DNA of 64,000 nucleotides. Origin: Gloeopeniophorella convolvens (Eukaryota; Basidiomycota; Agaricomycetes; Russulales). Position numbers and translations under genes: made by a program. The DNA lies in the NCBI GenBank assembly GCA_022496205.1, contig WTXD01000035.1, positions 124,001 through 188,000 on the forward strand. The letters run 5' to 3'. The notes under the pieces were generated by a model. The model worked only from the letters and a program-made list of their open reading frames with translations, was not told the DNA's origin and did not search any database. Every line of letters begins with the position of its first letter. The stretch's first letter is position 1. Shown here piece after piece: positions 10,439-20,604 of the stretch.

Positions 10439-11624
10439 CTACGACGCGACAGACTCGGAGCCGACGGCCGTGCGCCGTTCGTGATCCTCCCAGAATGCTC
10501 GAAGAGCACGACAAACCATCAGCTTGCCGTCGGCGGGATACGACACGAGCCTCCCGGTGCGCGGATACGCGAGCAGCTCCCCTTCCACGGGCAGCGCTCG
10601 AAGAGGGACCCCCGGGCGCCCCCCGACGGGCTCCGTGATCTTGAGGATGCGGACGACAGCGACCTTCCTCCCGTCTTTTCCCCGCGTCGACGGCTCGAAG
10701 CAAGCCACGCCTGCGCCTGTAGCATGCGTCGAGAGACAATCCATAAGCAGCCGCACGCCGCAAAAGAAAGGGGCACGCACCATGCATGAACGCCGCGCGC
10801 TTCTGCGGGCCCGCCTCCATGCCAATCCGGGCGTACCCCGCGCCCTCCTTCGTCCTAAGCCAGACCACGAGCGCGGACCTGGCAAAGTTCACCGGGAACG
10901 GCCTTCCGAACCGCTCGACCACGGGCGCGGCCCCGAGCACGCGCTTGCCGGCCTTGGGCCACGACGCCCACGCCGCGAGCTGCGCCGGCGCCACCAGCCC
11001 CTCCTCCCGCAGGAGCCCCGCCAGCCCCGCGTGGCTGGGCCGCGCCAGGACGCCGGGGGACACGTGCCACGGCACGCCGCTCGCGCGCAGGAGGTCGTGG
11101 CCCTCCTAGAACCCGCCGCCGCCGTCCCGCGCGAGCCGGAAGCGGATCTGGCCGGACCCCGTGCACGGGTCCTCGGGCGGCACGTAGTAGAGGAACCCCT
11201 GCGTGCCCGCGGGGAACGGCACCCTGCTGCCGTCGGCGGGGGCGCGGTCATACAGCAGGCGGGACCGCCGGGGGCCGTCGTGCCCGCCGAGCGCCCATAC
11301 GAGGGCTGCTACGCGCCCGGAAATATCGATAGAGTCGGAGGGTTGGAGGCGGGCGGGGTCCAGTGTGCGGATGCGCCTCAAGAGCGGTCTCTTTCTTCTC
11401 CGGTCGTTCGCTTCACGGTCGGCGGGCGCCGACGACGCGGGGCGTGATTGTGCCCATGAAGCGCAAGAGAGTGCGGGTCGGATGGAGTGGGTTGGTATAG
11501 GGGACTTGAGCGATAGCAGAGACGATGTAAGGTGGCGGACGATGGTGGATCGCAGCATGGCTGGGGGAGGGAGTCCCGTGACCGCGATGACGGGCGCAAG
11601 TTCCACGTTTATTTTGACACGCAT
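10439..11624 (-). pseudogene. unknown fungal protein interrupted by an in-frame TAG
   Basis: The minus-strand frame runs through GTQGFLYYVPPEDP and SGQIRFRLARDGGGGF, then a TAG at 11106-11108, then continues in the same frame as EGHDLLRASGVPWHVSPG and RPFPVNFARSALVVWLRTK. It passes a good intron (GTGCGT...CTACAG, about 10719-10789) into a last exon, AGVACFEPSTRGKDGRKV, that ends with TAG at 10439-10441. Both sides of the stop look like one continuous domain (compare GFLYYxxP...IRFR...GxDLL...PW). A GAG-to-TAG change is therefore the simplest reading. An alternative is that TTCTAG is an intron acceptor, but that would remove the IRFR block. The 5' end is uncertain; 11624 is an in-frame ATG. 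The family is unknown. Confidence 0.5.
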
Positions 11625-12222
11625 GTCGGCGAACACCACAGGTTGATCGATTGTTATCTTGAAGCTGGGCGCACACCGCGACCACAGTGCTGAATCCTGA
11701 TCTCGTTACCATCGCCTCACAAACAGATAGACAACTGTCATTGCGGAGCACTATTTCGCAGGCAGAGCAAAACAAATAAATATCTACTTATGGGTGACCA
11801 AACTAGACTGGCGATGGGTTGGATGAGACATGACGCGGACGGCGGGGGACCAAGACTTGCATAGAACCGGGGCTTTCAAAAATGGCACAAATAACGGGCG
11901 AGACGAACCGAGGAACGAAAACGGCAGGCAAGCGGCATACGAGCAGAGAGAGGAACCAAGCGGGGGCATAGGACGGGCGGTACAGTACACGGTAGCGATA
12001 ATAGTAACACGAAAGACGAGAGAGGCAGCCGCTTGCTCAGGACTGTCCGTGTCCATGCTGGGATCTGGGCTTTCGGTGGATTGGCATGCGGGTCGGGTTC
12101 GATGCGCGGCGACGTAGACGTGATGTGTGTATGTATGTGTGTATGTGCGTGTGTGCGGGGGCAGAACAAGATGATACGGCGGGCGAGAGAACTCTGGAGA
12201 CTTGCAGTGGCGTCGGCGGGGC
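11625..12222. other. intergenic spacer with short TG-rich tract
   Basis: About 600 bases. It contains a purine/TG-rich tract around 12120-12160 (TGTGTATGTATG type), a simple repeat probably in the 3' UTR of the next minus-strand gene. No gene is supported. Confidence 0.45.
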
Positions 12223-14130
12223 TCACCACTGCGCGTGGCGGATGCCCGCGGAGCCAGTGATGACCGGGCCGTTCGCGTATGCGGGGCGCCCGTGGCTTTG
12301 ACTATGACTATGACCGTGCGCGGCGTGCCCTTGGCCCTGCCCCTGCGCGTGCGCAGGCGGGCGGGCAAACGCGCCGCCAAACGCAGGCAGCAGCGGCGGC
12401 GGGGGCGGGTAGTACGCGCGATACGGCGGCGGCGGCGGCGGCGCGAACGGCACGAGCGACGGCGGCAGCGGGGGCGCATACACACCGCCAGGGAGCGCGT
12501 GCGCGAACGGGAAGAACGCAGGTGCGGGTGTGGGCGGCGGGAACGTGAACGTGCCGACCGACGCGGGCGCCGCGAGCTGCGCGCTCTGCGCGGGGCGGTG
12601 CCCGCGGCGCGGCGCAGGCTGCGGGTGCGACTGCGACTGCTGCTGCACGGGCGGGGGTGGGGGCGGCGAGCCGCCGTCGATCCACCCTGCCGCCGGCGCG
12701 CGGCGCGCGTGCCTGCCCGCGACACCGCCCTTTTTCTTCGCGGCCCGTGGCGCGGGGCCCTCGGCGTCGGACGGGTCCGAGTCGTCCGGTGCAGGCGCGG
12801 ACGCGGGCTCCGCGTCGTCCGCGAGGCGGATCCAGCCGTCGCTGCCTTTTTGGAAGAGCTGCTGGACCGCCTGGTGGTTCAGCCCGCCGCGGCGGGGCTT
12901 GGCGGGCGGCGCGCCTGCGCCGTCGTGCGCCGCGGGCGTCTTGGTGCGGCCGCGCGGGGCGGCGATGGCGGCGCCGCGCATGCGGTCGATGAGCTCGCGC
13001 GTGCGCGAGTGCTGGCGCAGCGGGCGGTCGAGGGGCGTGACGAGGAAGTGCGGGATCGAGTCGGCGTCTTCGGAGGGCGTCGATTCGGAGGTGAGGTCGA
13101 GGTCGTGGTAGGGGTCGGGGTCGGGGTCGTCCTTGTGCAGGTCGCCGCCTGGCGGAAGGGAGCTGCAGCGCGTGTGCGCGTACTCGGAGCGCAGCTCGTC
13201 GGAGGTCGGGGGCGAGCCGGACGAATATGAGATGGATGGGGACGAGGGCACGCGCGGGATGTGCAGCCGCGGGAGGTCGCCTGCGGAAAAAGCGGGGGAG
13301 GGCGCACCGCGGTCGGGATTAGGCAGCGCGCGTGTCGGCACGGGTAACGTACCTGCCATCGAGCCGCCCACATCAACGGCGTATGTCCGCGTGGGCTTCG
13401 GCGTGGCAGGCGGCGCCTCTGATTCCACGGATTGCTCCGAATCCGTAAGGTCAATGACCTCCCGTGCGGGGTCGCCACGCTTCCTGCGCGGGGGGTCGAG
13501 GTCGAGGTCGAGGATCGGGGTAATGCTTTCCCTCGCTGGCGGGTCCGCATACAGGTCCGGGCGGAAGAGCGCGGCGTCGGGCGGCGCAATCCTGTGGCCG
13601 TCGAGCACAGAGGCGGTGTACTCCTGCCACGACTCCTGCGGGTCCACGTCGGGCACATAGTCGCCCAGTAAGAGCGAGACGCGTCGGGCCAGCGTGGCGA
13701 TTTCCCCGGCCGCGCGGTGGCGGCCGGGCGCAGCGATCCCCACGGCGCGTTCCAGCTGGCCCACGAGGGCCAGCACCATGCGCACGCCGACGAGCTCCAC
13801 GTTCAGCGCCAGCTCCTGGCCGTCCGGCAGCCCGGTCTCCCTCCCTGCATCGCACGCAAGCCCGCGCTCGCTGCCCCCGTAGCGCCACTCGTGGCATGTG
13901 TCACAACACACCTCTGCGCCTGGGAGGGCCTGGACGACGCGGAGCAGGACGTCGTGCCAGTAGTGGGAATTCCTGGCCGCTATCTCCGGGCGAGTGCGGG
14001 GCCTCGTCTTGCGGGGCGCGCGGTCGATCCAGGAGAGCGGGGCCGGGGCGAGGCTGAGGGGGGTGCGCCACCAGTCGTGCGCAAGAAGTTCCCAGCCGGC
14101 GTCGTCTTGAGGAGGGGCGTCGTCGGGCAT
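12223..14130 (-). CDS. large disordered proline-rich protein, unknown
   Basis: Single open frame of 635 residues from the ATG at 14130; the frame continues upstream only from a GTG. The N-terminal 130 residues look folded: GWELLAHDWWRTPL, RPEIAARNSHYWHDVLLRV, a CCDTCHEWRYGG CxxC-type segment, and helices QELALNVELVGVRMVLALV and IATLARRVSLLLG. The rest is disordered: acidic and Ser/Pro-rich, with basic patches (RRKRGD, AAKKKGG). One short conserved-looking helix, NHQAVQQLFQKGSDGWIRLA, precedes a C-terminal Pro/Tyr-rich tail (PPPPPPYRAYYPPPPP) and a Gly-Gln/His-Ser tail. I do not recognise it. The CxxC stretch and basic patches could suit a nuclear protein, but that is a guess. Confidence 0.65.
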   Translation of the reverse strand: MPDDAPPQDDAGWELLAHDWWRTPLSLAPAPLSWIDRAPRKTRPRTRPEIAARNSHYWHDVLLRVVQALPGAEVCCDTCHEWRYGGSERGLACDAGRETGLPDGQELALNVELVGVRMVLALVGQLERAVGIAAPGRHRAAGEIATLARRVSLLLGDYVPDVDPQESWQEYTASVLDGHRIAPPDAALFRPDLYADPPARESITPILDLDLDPPRRKRGDPAREVIDLTDSEQSVESEAPPATPKPTRTYAVDVGGSMAGTLPVPTRALPNPDRGAPSPAFSAGDLPRLHIPRVPSSPSISYSSGSPPTSDELRSEYAHTRCSSLPPGGDLHKDDPDPDPYHDLDLTSESTPSEDADSIPHFLVTPLDRPLRQHSRTRELIDRMRGAAIAAPRGRTKTPAAHDGAGAPPAKPRRGGLNHQAVQQLFQKGSDGWIRLADDAEPASAPAPDDSDPSDAEGPAPRAAKKKGGVAGRHARRAPAAGWIDGGSPPPPPPVQQQSQSHPQPAPRRGHRPAQSAQLAAPASVGTFTFPPPTPAPAFFPFAHALPGGVYAPPLPPSLVPFAPPPPPPYRAYYPPPPPLLPAFGGAFARPPAHAQGQGQGHAAHGHSHSQSHGRPAYANGPVITGSAGIRHAQW

Positions 14131-14549
14131 CAGATGGGATGGAGCGCTGGGGCGGCGGAGAAAGGGGGCGGGGGTTGTGAGCGGGGATGGAAAGGAGGTC
14201 GGGGTGGTGCTCACAAGGACGGGTCATGCAGCCGAGTCGCCGCGAGCTGGAAGCGAGACGGTCGAGGCGGACGATGGGGACGATGGGGACGGTTATTGTC
14301 GGGTGTTTAGGCCAGCATGTGCCAAGGGACTCTGTGCAAGGGAACGCCCACGTTGCGTTCGCCCGGTACAGCGCATGAGACACCCGCACTCAGCCACACT
14401 GCGGACCTCTCCGGCCCAGCCTTTCGCACACTCCCCAACTTGAACGTAACCCCCATCTCTGTCCATTGCAACAACTAATACACATCCTGTCTCTCCTTGT
14501 CAATATCAATCAATCTAACACGATCCGCGCCAGGCCCTAGTGCCGCCTT
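14131..14549. other. intergenic spacer
   Basis: About 420 bases between two minus-strand genes, holding the likely promoter of the 635-residue protein gene. I see no other signal. Confidence 0.45.
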
Positions 14550-15095
14550 TTACGCCGCAGCCTCTCCCACACTCCCGTAGTGCACGATAATCTCCTTCGT
14601 CACCATGATCTCGATAACGTCGATGCCCTCCGTCGGATCCCGCTCCGGCGCCCAGTTGTCCATCCCGAGCGCTTGCACAAGGGGCGTGATTGGCCGCAGG
14701 ATGGGACTCATCGCGCGCGACGGCGGCGGAGACGCCTCGCGCACATCGTTGCCCGACGATCCCAGCGAACGGAGCTTCCGGCCGACACCCGACAGCGTCG
14801 CGTGGCCCGGCGACTCCGGCGGCGGGTTGGAGCGGCCCAGAAGCGGGCTCGTGGGGCAGGACAACGCGCTCAGCAGGTCGTGGTATGGCGCGACCGACGG
14901 GCTGCCGGGACGCGACGAGAACCACTCGCGCGGGCTCGCAGGCATGCTCGGCCAGAAGCCGATGCTGCTGGACGCTGTCGGGAGCGGGAACCAGCCCGGG
15001 GACATGGGCGTCGGGGTGATGGGCCGCGACCACGGTCGTGATTGGTCGCTATCTGGGTGGAGAAGTGATAGCATGGAAAGTCCAGAAGCGTCCAT
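14550..15095 (-). CDS. Ser/Pro-rich small protein of unknown function
   Basis: Open frame of 181 residues from the ATG at 15095 (MDASGLSMLSLLHPDSD). It is rich in Ser-Pro motifs (PMSPGW, SMPASPREW, SCPTSP), which are possible proline-directed kinase sites. The ordered C-terminus reads GIDVIEIMVTKEIIVHYGSVGEAAA. There is no signal peptide or membrane segment. The family is not recognised. An upstream exon is possible. Confidence 0.5.
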   Translation of the reverse strand: MDASGLSMLSLLHPDSDQSRPWSRPITPTPMSPGWFPLPTASSSIGFWPSMPASPREWFSSRPGSPSVAPYHDLLSALSCPTSPLLGRSNPPPESPGHATLSGVGRKLRSLGSSGNDVREASPPPSRAMSPILRPITPLVQALGMDNWAPERDPTEGIDVIEIMVTKEIIVHYGSVGEAAA

Positions 15096-15885
15096 GCACC
15101 TCGGTCTCGGGGCGAGGAGGGGCGCAGAGCGGCCTTTTGGAGATGAAGGGGTGTCGGAGTGTCTTCTGATGTGTTCCTGGGTTCTTTGAAGATTAGGTGT
15201 CTATCGAGTGCGTCAACGAGAGTAAGGGTGTCGTCGGGCAGTGGGCCGTCCAACGAAGTTGTCGGAGGCAAGGGTGTCTTCGTCTATAGCATGTCGCCAC
15301 CGAGAAATGCGCGTGTCTTCGACCTGGCCAGACGGAAAGCGTAAAGGCAGAAAGTCCGTTGAAATAGACAGCGACTTAGGCGCCGTGGTTAAGTTGTGAT
15401 CAGCATTGCCACTGCCAACATTGGCCAAGTCGCGTTCTTCGATTGCGGGCTGTCAGAGTGGTCAGCGGATGCGCTAAAGCCGAACACTGGCACTCACCGA
15501 ATCGCGCCTCGTTACGTCGAAACGTTGGGCGCCAAGAGCTGCCTTGCTGTGATCCACCCCATGTTACGTAATCGGTGCACTAGTGGTTCGGGGGGAAGAA
15601 GGTGTAGTCACCCGTACAGGTTCACAGCTCCTTATATAAAGCTAGCAAAAATGTGGTGGCACGCTGTAATGATCCCAGCCACTCCTGCCACAGACACACA
15701 GGGTGCAAAAGCGTGTCCCGTCTGCCACACGGCATACCAAAAGCGGTGATTGTGTAGGCGAAACGCGACACAAGGCAATCCACAAGCCACACAAGCGAAC
15801 CTGTCTCGATCTGTTATAAGGATTCAAGGCTCAACTGGTCCAGTTTTGTCGTCAGAGCAGAGACACTCACTGGGATTCTGAGAAC
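15096..15885. other. AT-richer intergenic region
   Basis: About 790 bases marking the drop from the GC-rich gene block to a lower-GC region. I found no supported gene. Confidence 0.4.
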
Positions 15886-16365
15886 ATGTCGAAAACAGTA
15901 AGAACTCTGTATCTCGAGCTTCCCTTTTGTCTGAGCGTAATTGGCAGGCACAACGTCCGGATTACGCAGATTTTGATGATGAGGGGTTCCTGAACCTCAC
16001 CCTGAGCCGAAGAAATAGTCTATGCGCGAGTGAGGATGCAATCATTCTTATTGCGCGACGGGTCAAGTTGGTCCGATGCAGTGGAGTGAGACAGATGAGC
16101 ATCCCTTCTGTAAGTGAGTGACGTATGCCACCTACACAGAGCCTGACTTGGATTCATCACCAGGGACACGCTGCGAAAAAGCAACAAGTTCAGCCAAATA
16201 ATAACTGCTGAAGGACAGGTGGCGGGGGGAGGACGGGGGCGAGTTGAAGTCGTCGAGGTGTACGATATCTCCGGGCGTCATAGCGTAATACATTTCGAAT
16301 CTTATGAAGACCTTAATGAAGATGGGAAAGCGTTGCTCAGTCCCAGGATCACTTGTCGACGATGA
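15886..16365 (+). pseudogene. unknown small gene with probable frame break
   Basis: Reading: MSKT from the ATG at 15886, an intron (GTAAGA...CTGAG), then an exon with ERNWQAQRPDYADFDDEGF and SEDAIILIARRVKLVRC up to QMSIPS. A GTAAGT...CACCAG intron (about 16112-16164) follows. The next long open frame is DTLRKSNKFSQIITAEGQ, then VEVVEVYDISGRHSVIHF, ending in TGA at 16363-16365. The last two exons do not join in frame with the canonical sites: the frame is off by one at the CCAGGGAC acceptor. Either one extra G is present or the gene is decaying. The balanced residue use across both exons argues for a once-real gene of about 130 residues. The family is unknown. Confidence 0.35.
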
Positions 16366-18421
16366 GTGCCTTGATGGACAGGCCGATTATAGCGGCCAAG
16401 CGGCAATTTCGCGCAATGTTCAGCAACGCTTTCCCAGTGACTCGAACAATATGCGTACCCTTGAGGAAGTCTAGGCGTGGTAAGTCACTGAAGCGTTGCG
16501 TGATCATCCTTCGAGTGAACCCTTTGGCAGATGATCCTTGGCGGTACCGAAGCGTACCGAACAAGTGACATTCGTCTCCCATGATCGACTTCTGTTCATG
16601 ATTCCCTGGTAACCAGGAGAAGCAGAAGCAGAAGCTGAGCACTCGTCTGCGAAATGGTGTTGCGTCTCGAGGAATGCTTTTGAGGACCCACTTTTCCGAG
16701 ATCAACATCAGACGGCCATCCGATTCCGATTGACATGGCCAGGGAGATCCGCGGTGCCACAGAGGTGGAGTGCTGTACGTCGATCAAATGGAGGCAAGTC
16801 GCTTCAACTGCTCGCACGCCCAAGTGGGGCTCTTTTCGGCTGGATAGACTTCGTGGCCTAAGGATAGTGGCGCGTACTTCGTGGTGTTAGATAGGGCCCG
16901 CGCGAAAATGCAAAGAATACCTGTGCAGACTCGGGACGGATGCCAGCACAAAGAGCCCACGCCTGGGTCAAAAGCGTTGTCTCGGCCAATGTTTATGTGA
17001 GACTCCCGCGCCGTCGCATATTTCGTCAGCGTATGAGCGTTCGTGTTAATGCAGAGCAATTGGACTGCTTCTTAGAGGGAATTTACGCATGGTCTTGAGG
17101 GAAATCTCTTGGCACCTAATCATCATTGCAGACGACCACATGTCAGATGTCCAGTTGCCAGTGTGAGCACGTCGACCCGCTTTGCAGCTCGACCCATCAG
17201 GGGAAAGCGTTGAAGTGGCCAGGTTAGGCTTACGAGGTCCAGAAGCGTGGTCAACACGGCGAGGATGCGAGGTGGGCGCAGCAGATTCCAGAATGGGTCG
17301 ACGACGGAGTCTCGCTGAGGTGAGCGGTCGGCTGATGCCGTGGATATGTCCCTCGAGCTCATCAGCGCTTCGTTCCGCTTTGTCACCGTCGCGTCGCGTC
17401 TCGAGTCGTCCGCGTCCAACGCCGCCAGCAGTCTACCTGGTATACCTTCCTAGACCGCCTCCTTTTCGTCAGGATCAAGGAGAGCCTCTCCCTCTATAAT
17501 ACAAGGATGTTGCCACCAAAATTGCCCTCTAGTTTTAAGAGCCTCTACAGGTTGTTTCTGCGCACTACTTCTGCTTCCGTCTTACACCACCGAGCGGCGA
17601 CGCGTCACATTCGACAGCTCTGGAAGCCCACTTTTCGCGAGGCTGCTACCGTCGTTTGCAAGATCCAACACCCGTCACTGAAGGCCTCGCGAAGGGCGAG
17701 GAACGAGAGTTGGCTCCATCTATGGGAGCAAAGTGGCGAGTGTCGCGCATATATTCTGCGATCGTCAGCTCATTTCATTGTCAGTTGACAGGACACTCGC
17801 GCTTCTGTCTACGTCAGCACAGTCGAGAGGTCTTGCCAATAATCTGACACGCAACCTGTCTCTTCTCCATTTTCGGTTCCAGTTCTACCAGCAGGGGAGG
17901 CACTACGGCCACTCACAGAGGTGGCAGCCGCAACAAGGACAATATAGGCCCGCAAAATTACCGCGCCCTTCTGATCTGAAAGCTCATGCGTTCGACGACC
18001 AATGCTGGGGAGCGCTGGAAGAAACAGTGCGGATGGCGGAGGGAAAGAGCGGACTCTCGCTTGGCAGGATGGTTTTCCGTCGGCAAAAGCCTTAGGAGCG
18101 CGCTCATCCTGTGCGATCCTTTGACCGTCTATGGCTGGGGAGGATGCGGTTGGATGTGGCACTTTGTGTCGGCGAGCGGAACATGCAGCGGTCAAGGCCT
18201 GACACTTGTGGGGGCTAATCCGCAACAAGGCTTGCTTTGACACCGTTGGGACACCAGTGTCATCAGCTCGCGTGTCCATCGATATCCACAACCTCGAAAG
18301 GTGGCTTCCGCTTGTGCTACCACATGTGCTCTATCACCTTTAAAGGTTCACATGCCTCGGCCATGCTCCTCAGCCATCCACGTCGTTCTCCCTTCACCCT
18401 TGCACCTCGACACTTCACAAC
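16366..18421. other. long region without supported gene
   Basis: About 2 kb of lower GC content than the flanks. Only short open frames occur here, with no recognisable motif and mostly without ATG starts. I cannot tell ordinary intergenic DNA from an eroded gene or repeat. Confidence 0.4.
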
Positions 18422-19445
18422 ATGCATCACAATGTCACGAACTCTGGTGCATACTTACACCACTATGATCCCCTACCTTCACACACCCGTCGGCAGCTCC
18501 ATCGCCGATCCAGCTGCCCTTCGATCCCACGCTCCGTAAGTGCAGGCAGCACCGACTGGGGCCTTGACTCGAGCAGCGACGATCTTCACAAGCACTCTAA
18601 CAACTGGAGGCCGGGTCCCGCGAACGTGCTCGATTTCCCGCTACCGCCGCGTCCCGCTGCACGCAACGTCCCGTACGACCAGTCCAGCGACACTGTCTCG
18701 ACCGTCTCCACAGACACCCGTATGCTCGGGGAGACAGCAGCCCCATCCGCTGACCTCCGACTCTCGGATTATTTGTTCGACGTCGTGGACCGTAAGGAAG
18801 ATCGGGGCAACTACCCTTCCGATGACGAGGCTATCTATCCCCGCTACAAGACCCCGTCCAAGCAGCTTCAACCCCCCGATACCCTGCTCGCGATGTCACG
18901 CATCCGCCCGCCTGCCCAGCTTGTAGCGAGCAAAGCTGCGCAGCCCGCTGCTGGCACCCGCCCGCTGCGGATCGACCGCGCAAGGAAGATGGGCTCCGGG
19001 GATGCAGGAGGCCCTAGGACGGCAAGGCCAATGCACCGCGCACACACTCAGCTCGACTTGCGTGGGGCCTACCACAGGACGGGACCCCCTTTGGATCCAT
19101 GGACACCTCGGCTCGGAAACGCTCCCGACGACCACTCAGTACCACCCCCTGTACCCAGCAAGGACTCTGCCCCCGGAGGTCCGCCAGAGGTAAGCATGGA
19201 CGTTCCTGCGCCTACCTAGCTTACCGACGTGTTTTGCAACGCAGCGGGTGCCTATTGCCACGCTGTTCCCCACCGGTCTCATCCCGCTTATCCGCGCACA
19301 GGACAAGTTCAAGCATGCGCATTGCCTCGATCTGCCCGCCCGTTCGCAGGCCCGTGCTGACTCTTCGGCCCCTCCCATGCCGTCACAGCCGGATCGTGGC
19401 CAGCGCGCGCGGGGGTGGTCGCTGTTCAAGAAGCAGAAGCCATGA
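18422..19445 (+). CDS. disordered protein of unknown function, two exons
   Basis: Exon 1 runs from the ATG at 18422 to about 19191 (PPE). A GTAAGC...ACGCAG intron follows, then exon 2 from about 19244 reads RVPIATLFPTGLIPLIRAQD and ends WSLFKKQKP at 19445. The product is about 325 residues, hydrophilic and Ser/Pro-rich, with recognisable acidic-aromatic patches (SADLRLSDYLFDVVDRKED; DDEAIYPRYKTPSKQL). There is no signal peptide. The start is uncertain because nearby in-frame residues before SVSAGSTDWGLDSS look less constrained. The family is not recognised. Confidence 0.5.
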
Positions 19446-20604
19446 ACTGCGCCTTGATTGATAGAGGCCGAGACTGATTGGATTGACAGACGATACCTGG
19501 ACCCATCGCACTACGGACGCTTGTTGCAACACATTATGCTTTCTTCTTCTCTGAATATGCTCTATGCTTATGCCACTATGCCTATCCGCCCTTGCCTATC
19601 CCAATACGAATCGTTCTTCCCTGACTTCGCACATCGAGACATTGACCCCAAATACTGGCTGCACTGCTTTGGGATTGGCTGAGCTACTCTGAGCCACCCG
19701 GCAATCCGCCGTGAAGGTTGGTTTCACAAAATTTTGGTATAAACCGATCCCTATTCTCTAAGCTGGGCTGTGCCATATCCCCGTTTTCAAACAAGCACTT
19801 GGAGCCTGAGCGGATCGTTTGCGTGAACAATGCCGGTTATTGTGTGAAAGCGCGCAATCGGGGGGCGGTCAAACACCTGCAGGTACTTGCGCGCGAGGGT
19901 ATGTGGCGTCGCGGAAACGGTTCAGCAGATTGGAACCAGTGAACTCACGTTGTAGGCGGCGTAGCCGCCGAGCCCGGCGGTGCCACAAGGCCCGAGGAAG
20001 GTTCGGATTCTGCCGGGGCGACACTCGCGCGCGTAAGTAGTCTACCAGTGCGTGCCTCCGAGTCTGCACTGCATCCCCTGTTCCAACGAGGAGATCATTT
20101 TCCGCAATGCCCATATTCCAGGCGCACATATGTATCCTCCAAGTGCGTGTACGGTTTTCAATAGCTACTTCAATACACGCTGTCAGCTACCTTGAAGACT
20201 CCGAATCCGGCCAGACGATGGTCTAGTGCCACGTTCGTAGTAAGTGAACGTTGTACTTACCAGTGCTGTCGTTTTATCTGCTTTCTCTCCCAGTTTGTCA
20301 AGGTTCAGCGCCTCAGCGCCTAACGTTCGACGTCGAAGCGCTGCAAAACAAACCCTATAGTTGTTGTCCTAGGATTCTCCTTCTGACACCAGCCTTTGAT
20401 GTGGGGAGGACCACGAGGACGCCTCGTTTCCGCCCCGTGCGCTCGGTGCTAGCCCGGATGGGATGTGTGTTGCCTTGTATATCCCGATATACTTTTCCGT
20501 GGGTGGCGTCACCAGTACGACGATCTTAAGGCTCTTTTGGGAGGGCTCATATATAACCAGTGACGAGTTCCCCCGTCTTATCGTTGCGCCTCCGATACTC
20601 AGGC
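19446..20604. other. intergenic region, no gene seen
   Basis: About 1.15 kb of mixed composition upstream of the BTB gene, with short frames only. Confidence 0.4.

Noticed and set aside
12202..13230. Plus-strand open frame of 342 residues opposite the 12.2-kb gene
   Set aside because: Arg/Gly/Val low-complexity composition typical of an antisense shadow; the minus frame is longer and has folded segments.
16349..16708. Minus-strand open frame of 119 residues
   Set aside because: No motif, no supporting introns, and it overlaps the end of the candidate gene on the other strand.
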